This document shows, one piece after another, positions 25,542 to 34,918 of a stretch of 64,000 nucleotides of DNA. The translations under genes and the position numbers were made by a program. Location: assembly GCF_003201605.1 (NCBI RefSeq), contig NZ_QJJR01000012.1, positions 1 to 64,000 of the forward strand, written 5' to 3'. Position 1 is the first letter of the stretch. Each line of letters starts with the position of its first letter. The stretch is from Streptohalobacillus salinus (GTDB taxonomy: Bacteria; Bacillota; Bacilli; Bacillales; Amphibacillaceae). The notes under the pieces are model-generated. The model saw only the letters and a program-made list of their open reading frames with translations. It had not been told where the DNA came from and ran no database searches.

Positions 25542-27017
25542 TCATTGTACTTCGTGCGCGTGTTCATTCAAAACGAATGACTTAAAATTGACTTTCCCCG
25601 AGCCTTTGTAGCAAAAATAAAGCGCCACTTCTTTATTTTTTAAGTCCACACTGCTTCTAAAATAGCTATATCTGTTACTTTTGTTTACCGAAATCTCCGC
25701 AATCGGTTCACTCGATAGCGCTGTTGACACGTACATCACACCCACACCTGTTGACTGCACCTGAACCGCTATTTCTTGTAAGTCTTCAATTAGGAAAGAT
25801 TTAAACCCCGCTACCGCACCATCTCGCATATTAGCAATGTATTGAGTTGGATGATTTTCTCTGTCTTTACCGGTTTGAGTGAAGTACGGGTGCGTTCTAA
25901 ATGTGAGCGCACCAAAGTATGTACCATATCTGCCAGCACCGTGCTTGGCCATCAAATGGCAAGCAATTGCCGCTTGATATTCTCCCTTTCCTACTAGCGG
26001 ACCATTCGTTAAACCACTACTACTCATGCCCACTTGTGGAATCGTTCCATCTGCTTGTATATCAATCGGCTCTGCAAGACCTTGCCGCGAATAATGATGG
26101 CGGTTCGTTTGGCGATGATAGAAGACATACCATTGATTCTTTACACACACAATACTTCCGTGATTATTCCCAATATAATTATAAGCTTGACGGTCTTTAG
26201 AGCATCCATTAATGAATAAATCACCATTACTGATAATTGTTCCACGATAGGTAAAGCCGCCCGTCGGTCTTTGGCTTGTGGCATAACATAGTTCATGGCC
26301 ATTAATCGAAGAATAAATGAAATAATATGTATCGGCTATTTTTCGAATCGAGCTGGCCTCAAAAAATTCATGACCTTCAAATCCTGTGCCTTCCGCTTCG
26401 CCTACCTTCGGGAAAATGCAAACAGGCTCAGTTTTTACTGTTTTCATATCGGACTCAAGCTCGATAACATAGCCACCTTTTGTGCTTCGCTTTTTCCAAC
26501 CCGTTAAAAAGAATGGCACATCATTTTTAGGAGCAAACCCTGAGTATAAGTAAACACGTCCATCATCATCGACAAGAACACCCGGATCAAAGAGTAACGG
26601 ATCCTTGTGATTATTCCAAAACAGCTTACCACTGGCATCGCTAAGGTAACCGTAAAACTGATAGTGTCCAGCTGGTGTGTCACTAACTGCAATAGCAATG
26701 ACACTTTGAAAGGCTAACGTATAATACAAATAGTAGCGCCCATCTGAACCTTCAACCATATCCGGTGCGTACATTTGATAAAAACCTAAGCGATTCATCG
26801 GATCTTGATTCTTTTTGTAGATCACGCCTTCACATCGCCAATTACTTAAATCATCGACTGGTGCCGACCAGCAAACGTAATCATTTAAACAAAACAATTT
26901 ACCATTAAATTTATCATGTGAACCATAAACATAAAGCCGGTCGCCAAACACATAGGGCTCTCCATCCGGAACGTATTCATAACTCGGTAAATACGGATTT
27001 TTCGCTTGTCGCTTCAT
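25542..27017 (-). CDS. Glycoside hydrolase family 43-like protein (xylosidase/arabinofuranosidase type)
   Basis: A 491-aa protein with a GH43 five-bladed propeller in residues ~1-320 and a C-terminal beta-rich module after ~330. Expected catalytic residues: base D18 in VPDGEPY, pKa-tuning D144 in FDPGVLVDDDG, acid E220 in HEFFEASSI. No signal peptide is present, so it would act on imported oligosaccharides. No transporter or sugar regulator lies next to it, and it is flanked by unrelated genes, so it looks like an isolated accessory insertion. The substrate cannot be told. Confidence 0.8.
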   Translation of the reverse strand: MKRQAKNPYLPSYEYVPDGEPYVFGDRLYVYGSHDKFNGKLFCLNDYVCWSAPVDDLSNWRCEGVIYKKNQDPMNRLGFYQMYAPDMVEGSDGRYYLYYTLAFQSVIAIAVSDTPAGHYQFYGYLSDASGKLFWNNHKDPLLFDPGVLVDDDGRVYLYSGFAPKNDVPFFLTGWKKRSTKGGYVIELESDMKTVKTEPVCIFPKVGEAEGTGFEGHEFFEASSIRKIADTYYFIYSSINGHELCYATSQRPTGGFTYRGTIISNGDLFINGCSKDRQAYNYIGNNHGSIVCVKNQWYVFYHRQTNRHHYSRQGLAEPIDIQADGTIPQVGMSSSGLTNGPLVGKGEYQAAIACHLMAKHGAGRYGTYFGALTFRTHPYFTQTGKDRENHPTQYIANMRDGAVAGFKSFLIEDLQEIAVQVQSTGVGVMYVSTALSSEPIAEISVNKSNRYSYFRSSVDLKNKEVALYFCYKGSGKVNFKSFVLNEHAHEVQ

Positions 27018-27118
27018 CCTACCCCTTCTTTCTGCCCCTGTCCTTTGCTCTTTCTTATGTCTCGCTTTCCTTTACGAACATTAAGTGTTGTTGTTTCCTA
27101 CGCTAACAAATCATCAAC

Positions 27119-27162
27119 AGAAAAAAGTTACCCTCTTCAAAAGAAGAACGTAACTTTTATTT
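27119..27162 (-). terminator. Terminator of yabR
   Basis: AAAAGTTA-C... paired with GTAACTTTT across a GAAGA/TCTTC inner stem, followed on the minus strand by TTTTTTC. Confidence 0.7.
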
Positions 27163-27192
27163 GTGTATCTTTACTTAAGGACTAAAGACTAA

Positions 27193-27603
27193 CTAGCTTT
27201 TTTTAGCGCCTCGGCCACCACGTTTAGACTCGGTGTGCTTACGTAATGACGCTAAGCGATCTTCTGAATCTTTTAAGAATTGATTCATTTTCGATTCAAA
27301 GTTCTCTGGACGCTCAGGTTTGCGTTTTGGTTGACTTTGGCTCGGTTTACGACGATTAGGTGCCGGATTATCCTTGGCCTTTTTAATTGATAAACCAATT
27401 TTACCATCAGCCTCAACATTTAGTACTTTAACCGTTATCTCTTCGCCTACTTTTAAATGTTCGTTAATATCTTTGACATAGTTATCAGCAACCTCACTAA
27501 TATGAACGAGTCCTGTTTTACCTTCTGGTAACTCTACGAACGCGCCAAAATTTGTGATCCCCGTTACCTTACCCTGCAGCTTGCTGCCTACTTCGATTGA
27601 CAT
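27193..27603 (-). CDS. yabR: S1-domain RNA-binding protein (YabR / general stress protein 13 type)
   Basis: A 136-aa protein. Residues 3-75 are one S1 RNA-binding domain (GSKLQGKVTGITNFGAFVELPEG, GLVHISE, VKVLNVEADGKIGLSIK). The C-terminal half is basic and rich in Arg, Pro, Ser and Lys, probably unstructured. It follows divIC as in B. subtilis, where the order is divIC-yabR-spoIIE. The target RNA is not known. Confidence 0.9.
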   Translation of the reverse strand: MSIEVGSKLQGKVTGITNFGAFVELPEGKTGLVHISEVADNYVKDINEHLKVGEEITVKVLNVEADGKIGLSIKKAKDNPAPNRRKPSQSQPKRKPERPENFESKMNQFLKDSEDRLASLRKHTESKRGGRGAKKS

Positions 27604-27684
27604 AAAAAAAATGCTCCTCCTTAAGAATGAAAAAAAGATATAATACCTACTACTCTATATTATAGCCAAGCTATAAAAACAATG

Positions 27685-28068
27685 TCAATAAGATGGTGTC
27701 TCTTCAGTAAGTTTGAAGACAATTTCACCTTCCTTTGTGAAGAAATAATTCGTTTTTGCTATCCGAAGCACATAATCCTCATCTTGAAGCAGCTGTATTT
27801 CTTCCTTGAGCGCTGTCTCTTCAGTTTCTAATGTGTTCATCTCTTCTTGTAACACCTCATACTCTGTTTGTTTTTGTGCATACAATTCTCGTTTTTCGAG
27901 GTACTGCATCGCAAAAAAGACCACAGTTATAAATGAGATAACCATAAAAACCATCAGACGACCGCGCAATAAACGTTTCCGCTTCTGTTGTCGTTCCATG
28001 TGAGCATCGTATTTATTCATGTATCTGGAATTAATACGTTTGACTTTATCTGTGCGAGTGTCCATCAC
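27685..28068 (-). CDS. divIC: Cell division protein DivIC (FtsB family)
   Basis: Bitopic septum protein of 127 aa. A basic cytoplasmic N-terminus (RQQKRKRLLRGR) is followed by a transmembrane helix at about 37-57 and an external coiled coil (about 60-100, with regular Leu/Glu heptads: EVLQEEMNTLETEETALKEE is part of it). It ends in the conserved YVLRIAKTNYFFTKEGE. It works with FtsL and DivIB in the divisome. In B. subtilis yabP and yabQ precede it; both are missing here. Confidence 0.93.
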   Translation of the reverse strand: MMDTRTDKVKRINSRYMNKYDAHMERQQKRKRLLRGRLMVFMVISFITVVFFAMQYLEKRELYAQKQTEYEVLQEEMNTLETEETALKEEIQLLQDEDYVLRIAKTNYFFTKEGEIVFKLTEETPSY

Positions 28069-28250
28069 GGCAAGCCTCCTTCATGATGTTTATGACTGAT
28101 GTCTCTATTGTACTACAAAATAACAAAAAAAGAATGATTTCTGCGTGATGAAGTCAATTTCTTTTTTTGAGCGCATGCATTTTTAATAAAGCATCGTCAT
28201 TCTCAAAGGTCATCAAATAAATTCCCTATTTTAACTGGATTAAAACATAG

Positions 28251-28283
28251 AAGCAGCCCTTCTGTATATGGAAGTGGCTGCTT
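28251..28283 (-). terminator. Hairpin after rqcP
   Basis: AAGCAGCC/GGCTGCTT with a long loop, 4 bp after the rqcP stop. The T-run behind it is short, so it may terminate weakly. It sits where yabP-yabQ would begin in a sporulating relative. Confidence 0.6.
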
Positions 28284-28287
28284 AAGC

Positions 28288-28566
28288 TTAAAAATCAGTT
28301 GGTTCTTTCTTAACGGGTTCTTCGTTTAAAATGGTATACAGCGAAGCTGCTTCATCTTTTTTTACATTCTCTCGCAATGAATTAATTGTTAACGTTACTA
28401 GCTTTTGGCCAAACTTAATGACTAATTCATCTTCTGGCTTTACCGTTGTCGATGCCTTAGCTGTATGACCATTGACGGTAATACGTCCCTGGTCCGCTAC
28501 TTCTTTTGCCAAGGTTCTTCGCTTAATTAATCGAGAAATCTTTAAAAACTTATCTAAACGCATCAT
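28288..28566 (-). CDS. rqcP: Ribosome quality-control factor RqcP (S4 domain, YabO)
   Basis: A 92-aa protein. The S4 RNA-binding domain covers residues 1-60 (MRLDKFLKISRLIKRR, GRITVNGHTAKAS). RqcP binds 50S subunits carrying stalled nascent chains and helps RqcH add alanine tails. The gene starts with two ATG codons; the ribosome-binding site GAGGAG fits either. It follows yabN as in B. subtilis. Confidence 0.93.
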   Translation of the reverse strand: MMRLDKFLKISRLIKRRTLAKEVADQGRITVNGHTAKASTTVKPEDELVIKFGQKLVTLTINSLRENVKKDEAASLYTILNEEPVKKEPTDF

Positions 28567-28609
28567 GTCACTCCTCTATTTTTTTGAAAAGCTAACCGTT
28601 AGTTAGCCA

Positions 28610-29953
28610 TTAGTCTGAATGCTTTATGACCTCATTTAAAGCGCCAGTTAAAGCAAGCTCTAGGTTTACTTTATCATAGCGCGCAAGCGTTAATGTTGCA
28701 ACCAATAGCGCTCCGTAGCTTTGTGCTTTTTCTTCTTCGCTTGTCGCTCGTTGCAGGTGTTTAAGTTGTTGGTCTAGCTCTCTGATCACGATCTCTTTGT
28801 CAGGCAATTGTGCTTGTCCATCTAATATTTTGATAACTTCCTTACCTTTTAACAAAGCACTGCTTGATTTAGGAATCCGCGCAAAAGGCTGGTCCTGATC
28901 TTCTGCTTTGCCTTTTTCCGCTTGCTTAATTTTTTGCCAATTCACAATCACGTCTTCTTCTGAGTCCACTTCAACATCACCAAAAACATGCGGGTGACGC
29001 CGAATCATTTTCTCAGTCAAGCCTCGGATAACATCGTCGATGGTGAAATACCCTTCGTCTTCACCAATTTGACTGTGCAGCATGACTTGTAGCAACACAT
29101 CGCCTAATTCCTCAACCATGTGATCGTCATCTAAGGCATCGATTGCATCAATCAGTTCATACGCTTCTTCTAACAAATGACCACGTAAAGATGTGTGCGT
29201 TTGCTTTTGATCCCACGGGCAACCACCGGGTGCGCGTAATTGATAGATGATATCTCGCAAGGCATCGAATTGATGATTGAGGTACTCAGGTGCTACTTTA
29301 GTAAGGTAAACACTCGTTAAATTCGATAATTCAACTGCCTGGTCTAATAAGGCAAGCTCCACCGTTTCCATTCGTTCCTCACTTGTCCCCACTGCTTCAA
29401 CAATGGTCACTGGATAGTCACTTGGTAAATCCTCCAGAAGCGTTAATTTGAGCTCCGAGGCGATCATTTGGTCATAGACTTGACAAAATACTTGATGTTG
29501 ATGATAGTTCAATTCTTGCCTAGAAAAAGCGGTGGCATCAATGAAACTAAAACCTTCAATTGGATCCAGCTTTAAGGCGGTGAACAAATCATCAAGGTAA
29601 CTTTGACCACCTAAAATTTTCACCGTTACCGCTGTTTGTTCAAGTAGTAACTGGACCGTCCGCTCAGCCAACATCGGATGCCCTGGGACACAGTAAAGCA
29701 CGTCTTCTTCTGAGGCAGCTGCTACTAATTGTTCCACAATCACCTGGTAAACATCCTCAAATTGGTCATGCGCTTCATAAACACGATCAAAGCTCTCAAA
29801 GCGCACGCTCTCTTCTTCTAAGGTGCGGATGACCGGATGATCTAATGTTCTTGTGAATATCTTTTGCTTCGTTTTCGTTAATGTACGATAGAGGCCGAGC
29901 GAGAGTTGTTCAATGTCTCCTGCGCCGAGCCCGATGATCTGAATGGTTTGCAT
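28610..29953 (-). CDS. yabN: MazG-type nucleotide pyrophosphohydrolase with N-terminal tetrapyrrole-methylase-like domain (YabN)
   Basis: A 447-aa two-domain protein. Residues 1-220 resemble SAM-dependent tetrapyrrole methylases (IIGLGAGDIEQLSLG, VYCVPGHPMLAERT). Residues 230-447 are MazG, with WDQKQTHTSLRGHLLEEAYE and ELGDVLLQV carrying the EExxE and ExxD metal ligands. MazG domains hydrolyse unusual or stress NTPs; the methylase half has no known substrate. The start ATG at 29953 has AAAGGTG upstream; the track of the frame to 29986 is less likely. Confidence 0.92.
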   Translation of the reverse strand: MQTIQIIGLGAGDIEQLSLGLYRTLTKTKQKIFTRTLDHPVIRTLEEESVRFESFDRVYEAHDQFEDVYQVIVEQLVAAASEEDVLYCVPGHPMLAERTVQLLLEQTAVTVKILGGQSYLDDLFTALKLDPIEGFSFIDATAFSRQELNYHQHQVFCQVYDQMIASELKLTLLEDLPSDYPVTIVEAVGTSEERMETVELALLDQAVELSNLTSVYLTKVAPEYLNHQFDALRDIIYQLRAPGGCPWDQKQTHTSLRGHLLEEAYELIDAIDALDDDHMVEELGDVLLQVMLHSQIGEDEGYFTIDDVIRGLTEKMIRRHPHVFGDVEVDSEEDVIVNWQKIKQAEKGKAEDQDQPFARIPKSSSALLKGKEVIKILDGQAQLPDKEIVIRELDQQLKHLQRATSEEEKAQSYGALLVATLTLARYDKVNLELALTGALNEVIKHSD

Positions 29954-30032
29954 AGGTTTCACCTTTTCATTTAAATATTTAAGCATTTATATAACCGATA
30001 GCAATCACGTTCCCCCTACCAGTTATATGCGA

Positions 30033-31553
30033 TTAGCGTTTTCGGTCTTTTAACACCCGTTTGATGTCCGGATCTGTTTTACTAAGGACGTAAGCAAAAC
30101 TTGCTGTCCCTACTGTAATGATAACGATGAGATAAAATAATTGATGACTGCGTACGCCAGTAAAGAATGATTGAAACAAGCCTTCAAATACGCTAACGCT
30201 AACGATGAGTGTGGCTAAACTATATAAAAGCGGACGAAACGAAAACCGCGATATCCGCACCTTTTTGAGATGCTCGGTTAATCGCTTCGCATGAAGTAAG
30301 AAAATCAAAAGACTAGCCAAGACTGTCGCTAACGCTGCACCATGTAATTCAAAGTGTGGAATCAATAAGAGATTAAACAAGGCTTTACTCAGGACACCTA
30401 TAAAAACATAGCCTGCAGTTTTATACACGTCATTAAACCCTTGAAGAATGGTTGCTAGCGTCACGCTTAACGAACTAAAGACAATCGCAAACACAAAAAT
30501 TTGCAAGCTCAATGTCCCTGCGGTGTCTTTAAATAAAAGCATGTTAACCTTAGGCATCAACAGCACCAAACCTGCTGTCGCAGCAACTGATAAATATAGC
30601 GATAATTTAAACGCATACCAAATCGAGTCGTTAAATTGTTGTTGGTTTTTATTCTTTCGTGCCGCAGTTACCCGGGGCACAAGACTTAAAGTAATTGATG
30701 AACTGGCAACCACACCTAATTGGCTTAGTGGTTGGGCGCGGTCTAGTACACCTTTTAGAAGTTGAGCATCACTTGTGCTATAGCCCACACGGTGTAATAA
30801 AGGAACAAGACTGACGACATCAACAGTTTGAAGCAACAACAAAATCATATGGTTAATCGCCATCACCATACCAAAAAGGACAATTTGGTTGAATAGCGTT
30901 GACATCGGTATCCGATTGGGCTCCCCTTCAAGCAGACTGTCGGACACTTGTTCATTTCCTTTCATGACAATACGCGCAACGATCACACCTAATACAGATG
31001 CCAAGACACTCAAACTCGCAATCCATTCAACAGATTGATTGAACTGAGTGATTAAGTAGGCACTACTAATGATGACCGAGACGCGAATCAGTTGCTCCGA
31101 CAATTGTGACTTTGCTGTTGGCCCCATATTTCCACGCGCTTGATAAAGACCGCGTTTTAATGATAAGTTCGGCACTAATATAAATAACAACCCGCTTAAC
31201 CGAATGGCAAGAACCAAGGACGGGGTACCCATTAACCTACTCAACGAGGGCGCGATGAGATACAACAAGGCTGCGATGCTTGCACCTAGGCCTAGCACAA
31301 GGCGGCGAATCTGGCGAGTAGTTGCTTGATTTATTTCACGTCCGGTAAAAAAGCGCGAGACGGCTTGCGGCATCCCGTACAGACCAAATATGGTGGCCAT
31401 TCCAATCAAAGGATAGATTTGTTGATAGATAAAGAAACCGTAATCTCCGGTTATATTTTGCAGAGGAATACGGTACAAGGCACTGAGCACTTTGCTTAGA
31501 AGACCGGCATAAGTCAGCAACAAGGCCCCTTTAATAAATCGTTGCTCTGTCAT
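30033..31553 (-). CDS. yabM: MOP/MATE-fold polysaccharide or lipid flippase (YabM/SpoVB/MurJ-like)
   Basis: A 506-aa integral membrane protein with about 14 hydrophobic helices. The N-terminus KGALLLTYAGLLSKVLSALYRIP is typical of the SpoVB/MurJ-like branch of the MOP superfamily. The place between yabN and the mfd region corresponds to B. subtilis yabM. It may flip lipid-linked cell-wall precursors. In B. subtilis spoVT separates yabM from mfd; here glcT-ptsG do, and spoVT is absent. Confidence 0.87.
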   Translation of the reverse strand: MTEQRFIKGALLLTYAGLLSKVLSALYRIPLQNITGDYGFFIYQQIYPLIGMATIFGLYGMPQAVSRFFTGREINQATTRQIRRLVLGLGASIAALLYLIAPSLSRLMGTPSLVLAIRLSGLLFILVPNLSLKRGLYQARGNMGPTAKSQLSEQLIRVSVIISSAYLITQFNQSVEWIASLSVLASVLGVIVARIVMKGNEQVSDSLLEGEPNRIPMSTLFNQIVLFGMVMAINHMILLLLQTVDVVSLVPLLHRVGYSTSDAQLLKGVLDRAQPLSQLGVVASSSITLSLVPRVTAARKNKNQQQFNDSIWYAFKLSLYLSVAATAGLVLLMPKVNMLLFKDTAGTLSLQIFVFAIVFSSLSVTLATILQGFNDVYKTAGYVFIGVLSKALFNLLLIPHFELHGAALATVLASLLIFLLHAKRLTEHLKKVRISRFSFRPLLYSLATLIVSVSVFEGLFQSFFTGVRSHQLFYLIVIITVGTASFAYVLSKTDPDIKRVLKDRKR

Positions 31554-31622
31554 TTGTGTTAATCCCTTTCTGCTTTAATGAACTTCACTTATTATAACAT
31601 ATTCATTCAGCGCGCTAGATAT

Positions 31623-31654
31623 AAAAAAAGCCTCATCCATGGCAAGGATGAGGC
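31623..31654 (-). terminator. Terminator of ptsG
   Basis: GCCTCATCC (31630-31638) and GGATGAGGC (31646-31654) form a 9-bp stem followed on the minus strand by seven T. Confidence 0.93.
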
Positions 31655-31695
31655 AATCATAGCGTTGGTATACTAAATCGATCGAATAAATTGAC

Positions 31696-33762
<2,067 letters not shown>

Positions 33763-33824
33763 TTAACCACACGTGAATGACTCGATTATTTTAAAAGTGC
33801 TTAAATCTTAAAATAAGGGAATGA

Positions 33825-33919
33825 GAAAACAAAAAGGCATGAGTAAAAAAGCTTTTTTACGCACGTGGTGCGCAACAAAGAATCTTCTTTACTCATGCCT
33901 GATCGAATCAGTTACACGT
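33825..33919 (-). promoter_or_regulatory. GlcT-controlled RAT antiterminator overlapping a terminator
   Basis: On the minus strand, ACGTGTAACTGATTCGATCA at 33918-33899 runs into AGGCATGAGTAAA (33900-33888). AGGCATGAGTAAA pairs with TTTACTCATGCCT (33847-33835) to form a terminator with a T-rich tail. The upstream part is very close to the B. subtilis ptsG RAT as I remember it. Unphosphorylated GlcT bound to the RAT should block the terminator, allowing ptsG expression when glucose is present. Confidence 0.85.
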
Positions 33920-33920
33920 G

Positions 33921-34763
33921 TTATATTTTATTGGTTAACCGTTGCAAATGAATCGTTAAATACAAGACTTCTGATTCATCAACGGTGCGGTTTAGTTGCT
34001 TCTGCATGACTTTAACTAGCTTCCAGGCTAAATTATAGCATGTTGGGTACGTCATTTTCAAGACTTTTTTTAAACTATTTTCTTCACCGAGTAAATTCCC
34101 CTGGTCAACACGGTCAATCGCACGATGTAAATGCTGTATTAAACGGTTATAGTTTACTTCATGCTTTTCTAAAGTGACGTCTAAATTTTCTTCGATTAAA
34201 TCTACCATCTTAGTGATTAGTAGGTGGTGTTTATTCAAATCCCGAATTTGACGATTGGTAATCGCACTATGGATGTGCAAAGCAATAAAGCCAATCTCAC
34301 CTGCAGGAAAGTCAACGGCTAATTTCCCCTTAATCTTTTCGACAATTTCTGTCGCAACTTGATATTCCTTTGGGTAAAGCGATTCAATTTCAAATAGAAA
34401 AGGGTTATTAAAATGAATCGCCGAGTCTGCTCGCTTAATCGCAAACGATAAGTGATCGGTTAACGCGACGTGAATGTGCTCGTTTAACGGTTTATCCATG
34501 CGTTGTTCAATATAAAAAATAATATCATTTAAAAATTCAATAAGTTCAGGTTGTGTATGCTTTAGTAAATACTGATATTGTTCCATTTCTTTTTTATCAC
34601 TTAATAAAAATGTCTTTTCGGCGTCACTGGCTTCAATTGTATCTCCTTTTTTTCGGTTAAAACCAATACCTTTACCAATAAGGACAACTTCATCAAGAAC
34701 AGGGTCCTGGGCTATGACGACATTATTATTAAGCGCTTTCGAAACAGTTAACACGTGAGTCAC
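33921..34763 (-). CDS. glcT: Transcription antiterminator GlcT (BglG family)
   Basis: A 280-aa RNA-binding regulator. The CAT RNA-binding domain is residues 1-58 (SKALNNNVVIAQD, EVVLIGKGIGFNRKKGD). PRD1 (about 65-165) and PRD2 (about 170-280) carry the regulatory histidines, for example IGFIALHIHSA and LYLTIHLQRL. The glucose permease domains phosphorylate PRD sites to switch it off. It lies just upstream of the RAT, and its stop is 1-2 bp from it. It is transcribed before ptsG. Confidence 0.94.
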   Translation of the reverse strand: MTHVLTVSKALNNNVVIAQDPVLDEVVLIGKGIGFNRKKGDTIEASDAEKTFLLSDKKEMEQYQYLLKHTQPELIEFLNDIIFYIEQRMDKPLNEHIHVALTDHLSFAIKRADSAIHFNNPFLFEIESLYPKEYQVATEIVEKIKGKLAVDFPAGEIGFIALHIHSAITNRQIRDLNKHHLLITKMVDLIEENLDVTLEKHEVNYNRLIQHLHRAIDRVDQGNLLGEENSLKKVLKMTYPTCYNLAWKLVKVMQKQLNRTVDESEVLYLTIHLQRLTNKI

Positions 34764-34870
34764 TGCTAAACCTCCAATCTCTTAGGGAATGCTATTACTA
34801 TCCTAGCGGTATTTTACGCGTTTGACAAGTAAAAGCTTGCATTCGTGACCATTTGACGTGATTATACACA

Positions 34871-34914
34871 AAAAAGACCAGAACCATCGCAATTGACCGC
34901 ATAATGGTTCTGGT
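34871..34914 (-). terminator. Terminator of mfd
   Basis: ACCAGAACCAT (34877-34887) with ATGGTTCTGGT (34904-34914), an 11-bp perfect stem, then CTTTTTT on the minus strand. Confidence 0.92.
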
Positions 34915-34918
34915 ATGT

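Noticed and set aside
28150-28230. 19-codon ORF between divIC and rqcP as a residual YabP peptide
   Set aside because: It has no ribosome-binding site and no recognisable resemblance to YabP or YabQ.
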